Shown here piece by piece: positions 44,601-56,700 of a stretch of DNA of 64,000 bases. Below the pieces are notes generated by a model. That model saw only the letters and a list, made by a program, of their open reading frames with translations, had not been told where the DNA came from and searched no databases. Position 1 is the stretch's first letter, and every line of letters begins with the position of its first letter. The translations under genes and the position numbers were made by a program. Origin of the DNA: Trochalopteron elliotii (taxonomy: Eukaryota > Chordata > Aves > Passeriformes > Leiothrichidae); NCBI GenBank assembly GCA_024734555.1, contig JANPWX010000008.1, positions 5,774,509-5,838,508 on the forward strand. The letters are read 5' to 3'.

Positions 44601-47529
44601 AGATGAATTATGGAATTCTATGTCTGCTTCATTTTGTTAAGCTACAATTTGTATCTGCCCTTGGACACATTGTTTCTCATTCTTTGCCAGTTGTTCCTAA
44701 GGCAGGAATAAATATGTAGGGACTTCTTCCCTGGAGGTGTGTCAGGTAAATAGGAAATCTCTTTTGAGACATTTCTTTCTATATTATTTTTAAAATGGCA
44801 GCTGTCTTGTTTTCTGCCTGGTTTTGATGATTATCTCTGCAGCTCAAGCTCAGGCACATTTGAAAAGCAGAACAGTAATCTCAAATTTAATGCTGGCATT
44901 GCAGAACACACAGTATGTTTGTGGCTCGGTAGTGCTACCTCTCAAATCTCCGACACAGCTTTTTTTTCTATGGACCTGACTTGCCTTTCTATGAAAGATG
45001 AAACAATGAAGCTATTACAGGAGTGGATGACCTATGAAACAGTTTCCACAAAACAGCATCTAAGAAAAATTGCTAGCACAAGCAGTGCTTAATGCAATCA
45101 ACTGGATTGTTTTAACTTTTGAAAACATATCTCTTATTAATTCCTTTAGCACACTGCATGTTGTTTCTGCATCTATTTACATAGTATAAAACCAAGAAAC
45201 TCTTTATTCCTAAAAGCAGTCATTAGACTTGCTGTTGTCTTAGTTTGAGCAATAATTAGTAGTCATAATCAAATGTTTAATTACGGCATATACCCAGCTT
45301 CTTCTTGTCATCTGGCAAGAACTACGATGAAATCCTGTCCAAGGTGCAGTACTTTTCTAAAGATATATAGCATGTAAAATTAAGTGCTATTATATAGCAT
45401 TAATCAAAATGTCACCAGTTCATGAAATGGACTTCTGTCAGGGAGCATATATTGGTGTTCTGGCTGATAATGGCCTTGCTAATTGATGACAGACTACCAT
45501 GTCTGTAATAATAAAAAGTTTTCTCCTGCTCTTTTGATATTTTCCTATTGATGCGTATCATTTTTTGAACAGGATGAAACAGTTCTATCATAACATATAA
45601 TATCTTTGTTCTGTAAATGCAGAGTATGTTAATATGCAGAAGGAAAATGTTATACTGTGCTGTGTAGGCAAGATAATATAAATAGCTTTGTATGGAGTTT
45701 ATTCTTGAGTAACGGAATCGTTTATCAAGTCTACTCTTCCCCTCCTTTGTTTTGAAAGAGGCTTGTTGGAGAAACATACATAAGGTATAGTTCACTTAAA
45801 ACTGAGTCTCTGACTTCAGGAGTTCACAAAGTTTAGTTTCAGGTCAATAAACCGATCTATTGCTAAAATGACCATTTTGCAAATCACAAATAACAGATTA
45901 CAGTAATGGCTTCTTGGCAGTGAATCTCCCTTGAAAGAATTATTCATTTGAATCCTTTAGCTACCTTGTTCTCAGTTTAGAATTACCCACTTTGCAAGTG
46001 GACCCTTTTTTATCAGTGAAATAATTGTAAGAAGTCCTTTGAATTGTTTGTTTCTGAAACTATAATTCAATATGCTTAACCACAAGGTATTTAATAGAGT
46101 TTTTTCCTAGTAGGCTCTACTGCTTGTAATACGAGTACTAGATTTCTTGGTAGATTTTAAGAAAGCGAGTGTACTCATTTTGCAAAGCCAATAACTAGCT
46201 AGTGTACAATATATGGAACTTCACATTTATATACTCACACTTTGTATATTTGCAGCATGCAAGTAGAAAAATTTCCATCCCTGTTGAACACTCCAAGATG
46301 GTTACAAGAGGTTAAGATATAAACTATTAATGTATTTCATCCATTTTAAAGAGAAGGCAAAGGGTAATCCCTGGGAATTCTTGTCCAAAAAACTTGTGTT
46401 GCCTTTGAAGGCTGTTCCAGCAATGGGTAGAACACAGTGGAATACACTGCTGTTGCTTCCTGTGAAAATGTGGACCAGCTCAGAAATTTCAATCTGCTCA
46501 AACACTTTGCTCTCTGCTCTTGGGTTGAAAAAGTCCCTGAAGTACATCAGCCAGTTCTTGCCAAAATCTGGTCTCATTTTAGAGTATCAAAAATACTCCT
46601 CTTAATACTGAAAAATGATAGCAAAAAGTATTTTGATGTTGAATACTCTTGAATACAGATGTGTTGTGCCTCACTACATATGTTACAACGTGTGAAGATA
46701 GGGCACAGTGAACTGAAGTTTCGCAGTAGGTGAAAAATTCAAGGACCCATAACTATTTTGAATAAATATCTCTGAAATACTGGGCAGTTTTTCTGTCTGC
46801 CTACCTCTTTGTTATATTTCCTACCAGTGTGGTATTATGAAGCTGTCTGAAAGCCATCAAAAATTTTAGGATGTCATCTAGTAAACTAATCTAAAGAGGT
46901 CAGGTTTTCTGCAAGTTTTCCTTCTCTTCAGAGCTCTTTGAAGTAATCTTAAATGCTTTGGGAAATTGTCCCTTTGAAATAGCAAATACCAACATTTCCT
47001 GTGTACTATGTTGGACATTAGACCCGTATCTTGAATCATTACATTGAACCTCTGGCAAGTATCTTTTTTAATCTAATGGTACCTTCGTTTCTAACTCCAA
47101 AATTGGAAAGGGCCTTGTCATAATGGTCCAATAAATCTCATGCCCCGCAGGAAGTGTAGGCTGTCTATGGCAGGTGGAAGTCAGTAGAGTATCATGGTCA
47201 CCTAGCCTTGTAATGTCCATTACTTTATTGATATTAATAATGCATATTTGAATTCAAGAGTAATTTGTAAACTCTTCAAATTCTAGTGGTACTGCATTGC
47301 TTGTTCTTGCGTGATGGAAGTTCTCCTCTGAGCCTGAAAAAAATCTTCTGTGAAATAAGGTCCTACTAAACTAATGTATTCCTGATGGGGAAGGGAGTGG
47401 AGTGTTTTTTATTGAGCCTTTTCTGGTGTAAAATGACATAGACAAATATTTGAACTTCTCTTGTTGCAATTAGAGGTTCTGGTAGCATTTATTCCAGTCT
47501 TAGTTGTTTTGATGATTGTTTTGGGCGGG

Positions 47530-47532
<3 letters not shown>
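26680..47532. other. Long single-copy AT-rich region without recognised genes
   Basis: Almost 21 kb in which I find no repeat copy, RNA gene or coding exon that I would defend. The longest frames are 127 and 120 codons near 43.6-44.3 kb and 127 codons at 45795-45412 (minus strand). None has a domain, signal peptide or splice context. A GC-moderate, exon-like island lies at 36052-36190. Homopolymer T and A runs of 9-12 bases are scattered, for example A10 near 30720. Confidence 0.45.

Positions 47533-47570
<38 letters not shown>
47533..47570. repeat. (TA)19 microsatellite
   Basis: Nineteen uninterrupted TA dinucleotides, preceded by GGGCGGGGTG and followed by AAATAATC. Confidence 0.97.
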
Positions 47571-47575
<5 letters not shown>

Positions 47576-50202
47576 ATCTTTTTTTTCATCTTGGTACATA
47601 AGGAACAGACACCCAAAATTATGCATTGTTATTATGGTATGTTGCCTATGGTCAGCAAGAGATACTGTTTTTATGATTCCCTGAAGGTATCAGCATGAGG
47701 ACAAAAAATATTTTCTACAGCTGCTGCAGAAAGTGGTTCATGCTACCATTTCTAGTAGTACACAGAGACATGCATATATTTATGTGTAGTCATAACTTGA
47801 GTGAAATTCCACCATAAGGGTGCAGGAAATGTAATGCTGGAAACATTATTCACATCCAGCAGACAAAGACTCTGGGTAGTTCAAGAGACTACTGAGCATT
47901 CTCTCTGTCCAAACTAAAACTCCCTGATCTCCTGTTATAGTAAGAACTATCCTCATCAGCATTTTTGGTATGTACCAAATTTCAATGTGAAAACTTAATC
48001 TTCTGTAGGAGTACTGTGGCCAAAAAGTGCCTGTGCATTTGGGGAATATTCATCTTCTTTAACACCAAGATTCTCATGTGATAATGCTATATAAATGGAA
48101 GGCTGCTACTGCTCATGAAAGAAAATAGTTTAGAAGGCTTGGGTATAAAACCCAGCAGATTAATTTTAATTTTTTTTTAATTACAAAGTAGAAAGCTTAT
48201 GAAAGGAATTTGGTGTAAATGTGTAGATTTCAAAGACAACATTCTTTTCCAGTAAGCTATTTCTAAAATTCATTTAATAACTCCATCAAATTTTACTAGC
48301 AAAAGAAATGGGCATTGAGTAATGTCAGTATTAAGAAGCTCCTGGAAAGTAAGCATGGAACTGACTTCACTCGGAGCAGCAGAGAAGAGGCTTGGAGGGC
48401 TTTAGGAAGACTGGGGGATAGAATGTTACTTCTGGGAAAGGAGCCCTGACACACTTAGCAGTGCTTGAGTTTTAGTGCCTTGGGGACTTGACTGCTGTTC
48501 TGGCTTTGCTTTAGACTTGCCAGGTAATCAGTTGTTGGATGGTGGGACATGTAGGCAGTTCAGGAAAAAGGGATCAGGATGATCTCTCATGTGAGTGTTC
48601 AATCATTAAATTGCATTCCTTCCTCTACTTTGTAAATCTTGATTTGTTTTCACCATGCTGCTACACCTTCTAGCTCTTTATTCAGTGTGCTGCCTGGATC
48701 ACTTTTTTTCTTGGTAGGTGCACAGTCAACCTCACTTCTAGGAAAACAGCAAGAATGAACCAAGAGCTTTCCTTTCCTCACTGATATCCAAACATTTGGC
48801 TATTGTTCATGCAAGAGGAGTAAGGAGAGCATCACTGCTGCCTTTCCCAGACTTCGTGTTTCATTATGAAACAATAAGAATGAACATTGCATAGTTTTGG
48901 GCAAACAGGGAATAGGTGGATGCCTTTCCAGGAGGCAGCTGTGCCTCCTGTGCACATTTCAGACTGTGACAATTGTAATTCAAATGACACAATGACTGTC
49001 ATTTGAGAGTGCCTCACATGGTGGAACCTGCAGTGGGACAAGGGTTGACACCATTTTTGGTGTCTCTCTCGGTGATATTTTGGCAGTTATGTGATCAATC
49101 TGATGACTTCAGACCATTTCTTGTTCAGCTTGTAGTGCCAGTCATGAAATCGGCCCCTTTCCAGGGTAGGGTACCCTGAATGCTGTTTGTGCTCTGTGCA
49201 TGCAGTTTTTGGAAATTCAGATAAAAGATGTGCACGTCTTTTATTGGATTTGTTCCCTTATTCCCAAAGGATGCAATGCATAGCCCTGCAGTTTGTTTTG
49301 CTTTCTCTTTGCTGTATCCTGCAGCTACTGATGAATGTTCAGCTCATTGCTGGTTGTAAGAATGTGGAAGAAATTGCCTTTACACGAAATGCATTGTTTC
49401 ACAGTGCAAGAATAAAATCCACAATGAGAAAGCACTGAAACTTTGTGTCTCTCTTCAAGTAAGGATTATGTACAGAGGGAAGGACTCAGGTGAGTGGTTA
49501 GAAAAAGGAATTAATGGTAAACACAAGCAAGTTATACAAAAGCTCTTCAGGAAGGAACATGAAGAAGTTTCACACCAGGAGTGAATTGTGGTGTTTCATC
49601 TCTGGGTGAACAGGTCTCCAAAGACAAATTAAGACATTAAGTCCATGGTCACTTTAAAAGAAGTGGAAGATGAATGGCTGACTTGCAGTCCTTTTACTTT
49701 AAAATATTCAAACCCTTTTTTTTTTTTTGAAGAACAGTGTCAGTGGGAGAAACCAGGAGTACCTTAGCCAAGCCTATAAAATAGCCAGGTGGTTACAGTG
49801 GGAAGTATAGCTTCAACTCTGTCCAATCAAAAGGGAAGAACTTGACTTTCTTATCCTGTCCCAGCCCACAAACTGTTGGCAGTGGGAAATAGCACCAATT
49901 TCATCTGTGACAGATTTGATACTAAACCTCAAACATTAAAATGGGAATATGCTTTCAGTTGGCAGCTGATTTGAGAAGTGAAGTTTTTTTTGACAAATAA
50001 CCTAAGTGACAAAAGGCACTCATTTTCACTAAGTTTCACAGTCATCAGTGAAGGAGAGTAGACACTCTTAGCTGCTGCAGTGTCCCCTTTTGTCCAGGAT
50101 ATGAAGCTAGGTACTCATCAAATTAATCCTCTGTGATGTTATCCCTCAAAAAGAAAGCCTGTGAGGGATCTGCATGCTTCACCATTCTTTAAATTTGATT
50201 TG
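47571..50202. other. Single-copy region between the TA microsatellite and the solo LTR
   Basis: AT-rich sequence with a T13 run at 49716-49728. No coding region or repeat copy recognised. Confidence 0.5.
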
Positions 50203-50207
50203 GAGGA
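50203..50207. repeat. Left target-site duplication of the solo LTR (GAGGA)
   Basis: GAGGA precedes the terminal TGTCCTGG of the LTR, and the same pentamer follows its terminal ATGACA at 50748-50752. A 5-bp duplication fits ERVL-type elements. Confidence 0.85.
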
Positions 50208-50315
50208 TGTCCTGGGTTGCAGTATAAGATATGCACAAAGTATTCTGTCACCACCTTCATGAACTGTTGAAACCAATTGTTGAAGCAGTGTTCTTCCAGA
50301 TTTCCCCCTCCCTCT

Positions 50316-50370
50316 TCTGTTAAAGTGTCCTCTGTTAAGGTGTCCTCTGTTAAGGTGTCTTCTGTTAATG
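50316..50370 (+). repeat. 15-bp minisatellite in the U3 of the solo LTR
   Basis: Three full copies and one partial copy of TCTGTTAAGGTGTCC (50316-50330, 50331-50345, 50346-50360, 50361-50370) with one or two substitutions. Repeated U3 units are often enhancer elements in retroviruses. Here that is only a suggestion. Confidence 0.9.
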
Positions 50371-50380
50371 GCCTGCTGCA

Positions 50381-50451
50381 TGACTCATAGGTAACTCCCT
50401 CCGGGAGTTTTCTCTCTTTAATGGGCCATCAAGGACCCCCTGCATGACTCA
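50381..50451 (+). promoter_or_regulatory. Two AP-1-type sites (TGACTCA) in the solo LTR
   Basis: TGACTCA occurs at 50381-50387 and 50445-50451, each time within the larger word CTGCATGACTCAT or a close variant. AP-1, Maf and NF-E2 family factors bind such sequences. The two lie 64 bp apart, upstream of the TATA-like box. Confidence 0.55.
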
Positions 50452-50507
50452 TCATCCCACTGTGAGATGTTCTGCCCAGGGGGAGGAGCCAAGCATTCTC
50501 ACCTGGA

Positions 50508-50513
50508 TATAAT
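50508..50513 (+). promoter_or_regulatory. TATA-like box of the solo LTR
   Basis: TATAAT, about 20 bases downstream of a GC-box-like word and about 180 bases before the polyadenylation signal. Confidence 0.45.
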
Positions 50514-50690
50514 CTGGGATTTGGGACAATATGGGGACCTAACCCACTGGATTCCCAGAGGATCAGAGCTACCAGACCTTTCTACGGGATCACTGCTTCC
50601 ATCATCCTGCTCAGGTTGCATTCTGACTGTCAGTAGTTTTTTTTTGTATTATTGCATTTATTTTATTTTATCCTTTTTTTTCTTCTTCCT

Positions 50691-50696
50691 ATTAAA
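50691..50696 (+). promoter_or_regulatory. Polyadenylation signal ATTAAA of the solo LTR
   Basis: A common variant of AATAAA, 51 bases before the end of the LTR and after a T-rich stretch, as usual for the R region. Confidence 0.6.
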
Positions 50697-50747
50697 TTGT
50701 ATTTCTGACTTGGAGCCTTTCACTCATTTTGCTTTCAAACCATGACA

Positions 50748-50752
50748 GAGGA
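50748..50752. repeat. Right target-site duplication of the solo LTR (GAGGA)
   Basis: Exact match to 50203-50207, directly outside the terminal CA of the LTR. Confidence 0.85.
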
Positions 50753-53700
50753 CTTCACTGGGACTTAGACACAGAGAGATGCAGCTCAGCCATTTTTTTT
50801 TTTAAGAGCCAGATCTCATCTGTCTACCCAGTTTGAACTGCTTTGACATGATTTGTGTGCATTAAATTGAGACCTCAAAAGCTTATGTGATGCAACAAAG
50901 TTCAGAAAGAGTTTCTCTTTTTAACTGGAATTTTGAGGGTAATATTTTTTCCTTTTCCTTGCTCTTAGCTAAACAGTGGTGATGCAATTCTAGTTATTCT
51001 CTAAAAGTATTTTTTTTTTCTGTAAGCACAAAGTATTGTTAAACCTTAGAAGAATAGAAAATTAGAAATTTCTTCCTCAACTGTGTGTGTGTCTTGTGCT
51101 GGATTGTTTTGAACCTTGTTTGTTTCTTAGTAGATCACTCCAAGACAATGGAGTACCTTTGTGCCAAAGATCAGCTGTTGTCTTTCCTGCTTAAAACATA
51201 CGAACATTTTGACAGGACCTCTGTATCTGGATCAATAATGGACTATTAAGAAGATTAAAATATGGTCTAGATGTGGCAGCAACAGGTTGAGAATTGAAAA
51301 TCTCTTTTCTTCTCCTGACTCTCTGGCTGGACAATTTACTTACTGTCTCATTGCCTTATTTCCATTACATCTAAAATGACTTTATTAGTGCTGTTGCAAC
51401 AAGACTCACTATTAAGGTGAGTCCCAATGCTGTGCAGTGCATAGAGAAATAGTTTGCTGTTTAATACCCATCTTTAGAGCAGCCCAGACAGTGCAGCTTT
51501 TTGCCTGTAGTTAAACAAGGTACCACATCCAATACCAGGGGGTGGCATTCTCTATGTAGAAATTGCTGGCCTGCTCAGGGTAGGGTAGTATATTTCCCTA
51601 TAGCACTGCATTGAAAATAAAATGTTGGATGGGATGTACAGGATATTAATAGGGATATAAACACCTTTCTCTCTCTTCCAAATCAGTGTATATGGCATTT
51701 CATTTCCAGAGAAAGGCACTTGTACTTTTAGAGGGTGCCAGTAGTAGCTTAGTGGAGCTCAGAGGATTTACAAACACTGAATATTTATTTGGCCATGTAT
51801 TTTCTTCTGCCTAATCCTAATTAAATGAAAGGAAGTGGTTTGATTCTTTTTCCTCACTGAATGCTGACTGGTGCTGCAGAACCTATCTCTGATTTTATTG
51901 CTACTGGCCTTTTCTGCCAGCAACTCTTTTCCAGATAAATGCAGAGAATTTTTATTGACAGCTTATTTTAACAGATCTTATGATGAAGGATGTTTCTGTT
52001 GCAGAGGTAGAGAGCAGCTGTGAGATGGGTTTTACTGGCTATGATCCAATTTATCTAAGTTGTCTGTCTTGCTGTGATTCATCAAGTACTATAAAAAGTA
52101 GTTGTGAAATGGGCAGGGAAAAAAACCCAACAAACCTATTTCTGAGGTAAAAGGCACTTTATGTCATGGTGTCATGTATTAAAGCAGGCCAAAAAGAGAA
52201 GACTCACCCTGGTAGTATTGGTTCTCTTCTAGGTCAAGCTGTATGTGGTGAAGTTCCTCTCAAAAACAGCAGATGGATTGCTGCATTGAGCTCAGGTGTG
52301 CATTTTGGAAAAGGCTTGTAGTCTTAAAACCAAAGAAATCTTTCAGAGCACTTGTCACATCAAGGCAGTGGGGGGTTCACGTGTGTACTGTATCTTCCTG
52401 CCCAGAAAATGTCCCAGCACAAGTTTGGGCCAGGTACCCCATTTTACACACAGCCTAAGCATTCCCAGAGGGACTCAGACTCACCAGGTGTGTCTGACAG
52501 TAGGAGGTGTGCTCTCCCTTCCTGCCTTTTACCCTCCCCTCAGCTGCATGACAGGAAAGGGAGATGTTACTTAAAGGCACCTAGAGAAGAAGCATGGATT
52601 TCCATGATTCCCCGTAAGAGAGGGCTAGAAACTGACTCTTTTGGAAGCTCCAGCCTTTGTAAGTATGTGTATTTTGAGGATGTTGTGGTGTTACGGGCAA
52701 GAATAAACAGAAGAAAAGTGGGGAAGTAACAACAGTTTGACATACAGGTGGGTATGTAAAACTTCATGCAAATTTTATCTAAAGGTATGATTGTTATATC
52801 ATGCTTACCTAATTTCTCAGAGATGGTTGAATTCTACATGGGTGGATGCTGCCAGTGTTTATGAACTGTGCATATTGCCTGATGACTCATTTCTCAGCGA
52901 GTTGAAACAGGTAAATTTTGTATTTTCAAAGGATGCAATCCAAGGCCTATTTATATCATGAAAGAATATGAACTTACGTGGGCTTCACTGCAACATCTAA
53001 AGAGTTAAATCTGGTCTTTGCTTTCTAGCTGGGGAATGTTGCTCTACTGAGGGGAAGATCCCAGATTAATGTTTAAATTAAAGGTGTTTGCAATAGCAGT
53101 AGGATGGACTACTTGAAATAACTTATTTCTAAAATCTGCAGAATTTTTAATGCTTCAAAAGTTAGAGTTACTCTTGTTATTTGACTTAATATTGTTTTGT
53201 TCATCTCCAAGTTTCAGTCTTTCTTAAATTTTTCAGTAATGCATCTTTCATTATTTTAGTCATTTTGGGTGTTTTCTTGTCATAAATAATCAGCTATGAT
53301 TTTGTTTATTTTTAAAATTTATAGAGACTGTTCACCTGGAGATAGTACACTGTTTAAAGGTGCTTTTCTATATTTGATTATTTTCAGTTTGTTGTGGGCA
53401 AGCTAAAGCAGATAACAATGAATGTACTCAAATTATGAAATCACAGTAAAGGATTCTGATTAGAAACATGTATGAAATAATATACTGAGGACAAAGAGTG
53501 ATAACAAGAGCCACTTCTATTTGTTGAAAATGATGAAGCTATTTCCATTATGGAGGCAGAAATTCTTCCTAAGTTGGTAGGTGGGACCTGACTTAGTGTC
53601 CTTGAAAGATTTGTAAACTGGGGAAAGAAGTAATTGTCCTTTTTAAATATTTGGAGAGATGACCCTGGAATTTGCAAGGGTTGTGAAGAAGTTGCTTAAG

Positions 53701-56700
53701 CATTGCTGTATGACTGATTAATCCTCCAATTAATAACATTCATACTGAAATGGCTTCTTATATTAGTAATGGCGCCAAATGACCTTGACATATTTATGCA
53801 TAAAACAACTTACTATATATAGCAGTGATATTAAGCAGTTTTTGCAATTTGGAATTAAATAGCTTAAAGAGGCTTTAACCCTTCCTGACAATTAAGCATC
53901 ACAGATATTCTAAAGCGTATTTTTCCACTTTCAGCAGTTATCTTTGAATTTATGTGTAAAGACAGCTTGTAACACAGAGTAGGCTTTTTTAAAAATATTC
54001 CTAGAATTCTCTGAGCTAGACTTAAATAAAGGTTTACCATGGGGGGAAAAAAAAGATGTTTCTAGTGTTTGTTGGGTCCTGAAAAATCCTGTATGATATA
54101 TTGATTTCTGTAATTGTCATTGAGAAAAAGGTGTCATCTGAAAGTTTCCTGTATGTACAGAAAATGCATAGAAAGGTCTTTTTTTTAAGTGTATGGAAAC
54201 AAAAATTTTTTTTAGGCACCCATATTTCATGGAAGAAAACTGCAATTAAAAAAATGTCCCTTAAAGTGTATTTTGAAATTTAGTAAGAGTATAGACAAGT
54301 TTTAAAGCCTCGTACTGAAAGCATTCATTATAAGAACAGTTTTGTTGGCTTGTTTCTTCTGTTGGTGCTGATGTTTGTACCCTATGTGACAAAATGCATA
54401 ATGTAGGTATTAGCAGCAGAATCTGGAACTAAGCAAGTGGAAAACATTAAGAGAAGAAAAAAACCTTACAAAGTAGCACTTAGTGGAAGGGATAAATTGA
54501 CAGTACTTTTATTTCTTAGTACTTGAATTTTGTTAGAAAAGTGCAGCTAGAGTGTAGCTAAGTATATCATAAATGGTAACATGTCAATGTGAAAGCTTTT
54601 CTTTTTCCTCTGGAGTGAGGATTTAAGTCACTCACAATATTCCTTCCACTCGCTTGACTATGAAATACTGCAGTTCTTCAAATTCAGATCCACAGTTCAG
54701 CCTGACTCCTGGAAAGAGGACTACACTGCTTATTAAATTAGGCTTCAATTCAGGGAGGTTATCCACATGGTTACAGGTTCTGTTTAGTTGCCCTCAGAGG
54801 ATTCAATTCATGAGCTCAGCTTGCTTGGTTAGGATGACAAACCTCTGCTGTTCTGACTGATGAAACTATAGCATTTTTTAACACTCCAAAGTGTTGGTTT
54901 ACTTTTGTTTCAAATGAAACTTTAATGGAGATGAAGCAGGGATAAATGAAGATTTCCTCCTGGTGCTGACTATCTTTTTGGAGAACTTGGAGATTCTGAT
55001 CCATGTCAAACTTCCTCTTTCAGCATCCATCCCTGAAGTATCTGAAATGACTTACTTAGTCATCTTCCATTCAGAATATATATTAGACTTTGTGTTCCAT
55101 CAAACATGTTCATATTTACTTTCATAAGTCCCAAATATTTTTCTTAAATTCTACAAAGTACACAGTCTTCTATTAAGTGAACTCTCAGGGTATTAACAGA
55201 TTTTTTTCAGGCTAAGGGATTAGGAATTTACCAGTAGTAGATTTTGTTTGTTTGTCTGGTTGTTTAGTTATAGGAGCTTAAGACTGTTCAGACAAACTGC
55301 AGTAAATTTTTAAATTATTCTTAAGTAAATTTTTTCTTAATCCTCTTTTTCTGTTCCATATCCTTCATGTATCCTTTCATGGTAGTAGAAACCTTATGAT
55401 GTTTTCCTCTGTATAGTCTGGGTTTTTACCTTAAAATTTCATTGTATCTTAATGCATAGTTGGACTGGCTTCATAAAAGGGAAAAATTATGCCTGGATCA
55501 TTAATAGAGTCTTTCCCTCTCTCACCATTTTGGGAATGGCTTTTGGGGTTTTTGTTTTGCTTTTTAATTAAATGATATGTCCATTCATTCATGGTAAACT
55601 TAGAAAGGTACATGAACAGAATAGAAGTGTCAAATAACACTGCTGATAAGACATGAAAGAATAAATGCAAATGACAGGTAATCCTTTAAAATAAACCCTG
55701 ACTGGTAAAAGCAAGCAAATCTTTGCTTCTCTGTGATGTCTCAAACTACAAGATAGTAGAGTAACTATATGGTATTGGTAAATAGAAACCCACAACCCAG
55801 CTGGGAGATGTAAAAAGACATGAGTTGGGATCTTGGGTATCTTTCAAAAGCTTGATTCTCTTCCTCCATTTCCCATCAGGAATTGTAAAGAAAAATATGT
55901 GGTTGCTCATAGAATTAAGTAGAATTTGTGTATTATTGTCACTGTACAAAAATGTGTTTTAGGCTCAAATTTTATTGCTGCTTTATATTACCTTGTTGTT
56001 CTTACTGTTTCCCATATTTTGGTACCTCTGAGAATATGAGAATACAAAAATACAACTCCTGTCACACACTGGAATTTCAGTCTGTGTATTTGCTCACAGT
56101 ATTGCAAGAGGTGAGAATTCATTATTTTTAGCACAGGTTGGCATTGTCACAGGAAGAGGCATCATTAATATTCACTCGGATAAATAGTTGTGATCTTAAG
56201 TGATCTTTGCTAGGATTCAAATGTTTGTTTATTGTGTCACAGCAACATTTGACCATGGCAAATACATGGCCATGCTGAGAGGTTTCCGTGTTACCAGAGG
56301 AAAAGGCATAAATGTCACACACCTGCACTGCGGCTGCCAGTCTCAGGACGCTTTGCAGTCACACATTCACACAGAGCTTGTACAACCCATGCAAAAGCAG
56401 ACAACGAAGGCAGAGGGTCTACAACAAAAAACATGTTTATTGTTTTTGGTACTTTTCTCATTCTTCTCTTCTGTATTCTTCAGAAAGTTAAACCTCCTGA
56501 GACTAAGCCCTAGGTTTGGTTTAGATCTTATGCGTGTGGTGAGAAGATGGGAACAATTCAAATGATTGATGCACTGGGTGAATAGCCAAATATGCATGTG
56601 TCAATTCCCCGTCTTCTGTGATGGTCTCTTTTGAATTATATTCAGGCTTCTTTCACCCAGGTTATCAGGAGCATGGGCCAGTGTAACAAGGAACTGTTAC

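Larger units (their letters stand above)
50208..50747 (+). mobile_element. Solo LTR of an endogenous retrovirus, 540 bp
   Basis: The element begins TGTCCTGGGTTGCAGTATAA and ends TTTCAAACCATGACA. Its termini are imperfect inverted repeats (TGTCCTGGGTTG against TGTCATGGTTTG). A 5-bp duplication flanks it. On the plus strand it has the expected LTR order: enhancer-like sequences, a TATA-like word (TATAAT, 50508), a GC-box-like GGGAGGAGCC just upstream, a T-rich stretch, and ATTAAA (50691) before a short U5. No internal viral sequence lies on either side, so it is a solo LTR left by recombination between two LTRs. It is not related by sequence to the LTRs at 18.3 and 23.5 kb. The TGTCCTGG start is common among LTRs of songbirds and other neoavian birds. 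That is family knowledge and gives only a soft hint about the species. Confidence 0.88.

Noticed and set aside
47095..47140. Possible CR1 tail (ATTGGAAAGGGCCTTGTC and GGTCCAA)
   Set aside because: Only two short words agree with the CR1 3' end, and the sequence between and around them does not.
51525..51550. CTCF-like word around CCAGGGGGTGGCA
   Set aside because: At least three mismatches to the core when aligned on AGGGGG, including the important C.
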